From Baffinella frigidus (lineage: Eukaryota; Cryptophyceae; Cryptomonadales; Baffinellaceae), in assembly GCA_026770585.1 (NCBI GenBank), contig MU646316.1, forward strand, positions 16,776 to 30,666: DNA of 13,891 nucleotides. The letters run 5' to 3'. This document shows, piece after piece, positions 13,544 to 13,891 of this stretch. Made by a program: the position numbers and the translations under genes. A model generated the notes under the pieces. The model saw only the letters and a list, made by a program, of their open reading frames with translations, made no database searches and was not told the origin of the DNA. The first letter of the stretch is position 1, and the number at the start of each line of letters is the position of its first letter.

Positions 13544-13682
13544 CATAGGGAAACGGTTTTAATTGCAAATCATTGGATTCAATGAAAATTACTACACGAA
13601 TGCTTTTATATTGCTGGTAAAACCTATTCTGTGTAGTAAATTTCATTGCTAAAAAAATTCAAATTAAAACCGTTTTCCTATG
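13544..13682. mobile_element. 139-bp ATTACTACAC foldback element
   Basis: CATAGGGAAACGGTTTTAATT and AATTAAAACCGTTTTCCTATG are inverted ends with one mismatch. The core AATGAAAATTACTACAC mirrors GTGTAGTAAATTTCATT. Confidence 0.8.
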
Positions 13683-13687
13683 AGATC

Positions 13688-13815
13688 ACAAGGGTGGACG
13701 ACATAATTCCGACATCGACCTAAGTCCAGCATTCCCCTATCGCCCTACCGTATTGCATACGGAAGCACCCTATGGGATGCCGTAATTACTACGCCGGAAT
13801 TAGATCGCCCACCGT
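13688..13815. mobile_element. GGGTGGACG foldback element
   Basis: GGGTGGACGACATAATTCCG pairs with CGCCGGAATTAGATCGCCCAC, with mismatches. The centre has CCCTACCGTATTGCATACGG, which recurs at 13869-13889 where the window ends. Confidence 0.6.
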
Positions 13816-13891
13816 ACGGTGCAGCGTGCGCTCCTCCATATGTCCTTCCTCTATCTCCGTCTGTTTCGCCCTACCGTATTGCATACGGCAG

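Overview
This looks like nuclear DNA from a repeat-rich eukaryotic microbe. There is no bacterial gene organisation. The only convincing coding sequence is a set of short, GC-rich exons on the minus strand, separated by introns of about 0.7-2.7 kb. Those introns are filled with simple-sequence arrays, minisatellites and short foldback (MITE-like) elements. Degenerate TTTAGGG-type telomere-like tracts (12206-12480, and its complement at 6531-6546 and 11800-11880) fit algae, plants, chromerids or dinoflagellates. A photosynthetic or ex-photosynthetic alveolate, such as a chromerid like Chromera, is my best guess; it rests on general character, not on a species-specific marker.

Main gene: an ankyrin-repeat protein read from high to low coordinates. 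Eight exons can be joined in one frame: 12482-12583, 10690-10758, 9945-10003, 8652-8732, 6211-6345, 4908-4955, 3425-3517 and 638-730. All have GT donors and AG acceptors, and the joins restore ankyrin consensus across introns (for example LLAAYG/ANVS, LHYAAV/WAHVK, KHGGQ/TPLD). The first five exons give about three and a half ankyrin repeats plus a helical extension. The last three encode a His/Arg-rich segment I do not recognise and are less certain. Both ends of the gene lie outside the window.

Layout by region: 1-735 holds GA/CAGA arrays with four copies of part of the last exon. 737-1330 holds three foldback elements and a copy of an exon edge. 1340-2500 holds a palindromic CCTACGG element, an insertion flanked by 16-bp repeats, and weak exon-like fragments. 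2558-3800 holds several foldbacks, tandem repeats and the 3425-3517 exon. 3930-4540 holds two minisatellites enclosed by inverted arms. 4520-4868 is a SINE-like insertion with a GAA-rich tail. 4900-6350 holds exons, their partial copies and foldbacks. 6360-8600 is intron with minisatellite, five or more foldback elements, a second GAA array and ankyrin exon copies. 8650-10760 holds three exons and their copies. 10280-12480 is a long GA/GC/GT array, a nested 147-bp foldback and telomere-like tracts. 12480-13891 holds the first visible exon, two truncated copies of it, a 26-bp minisatellite and more foldbacks.

The most unusual theme is how closely repeats and splice sites are associated. Most exons have one to five truncated local copies in the same orientation, many keeping the splice junction. 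One exon is flanked on both sides by the same foldback family, which abuts the donor and lies 9 bp from the acceptor. Two introns share the same 3' end sequence. This suggests a locus in which mobile or foldback elements and local duplication have built or remodelled introns.
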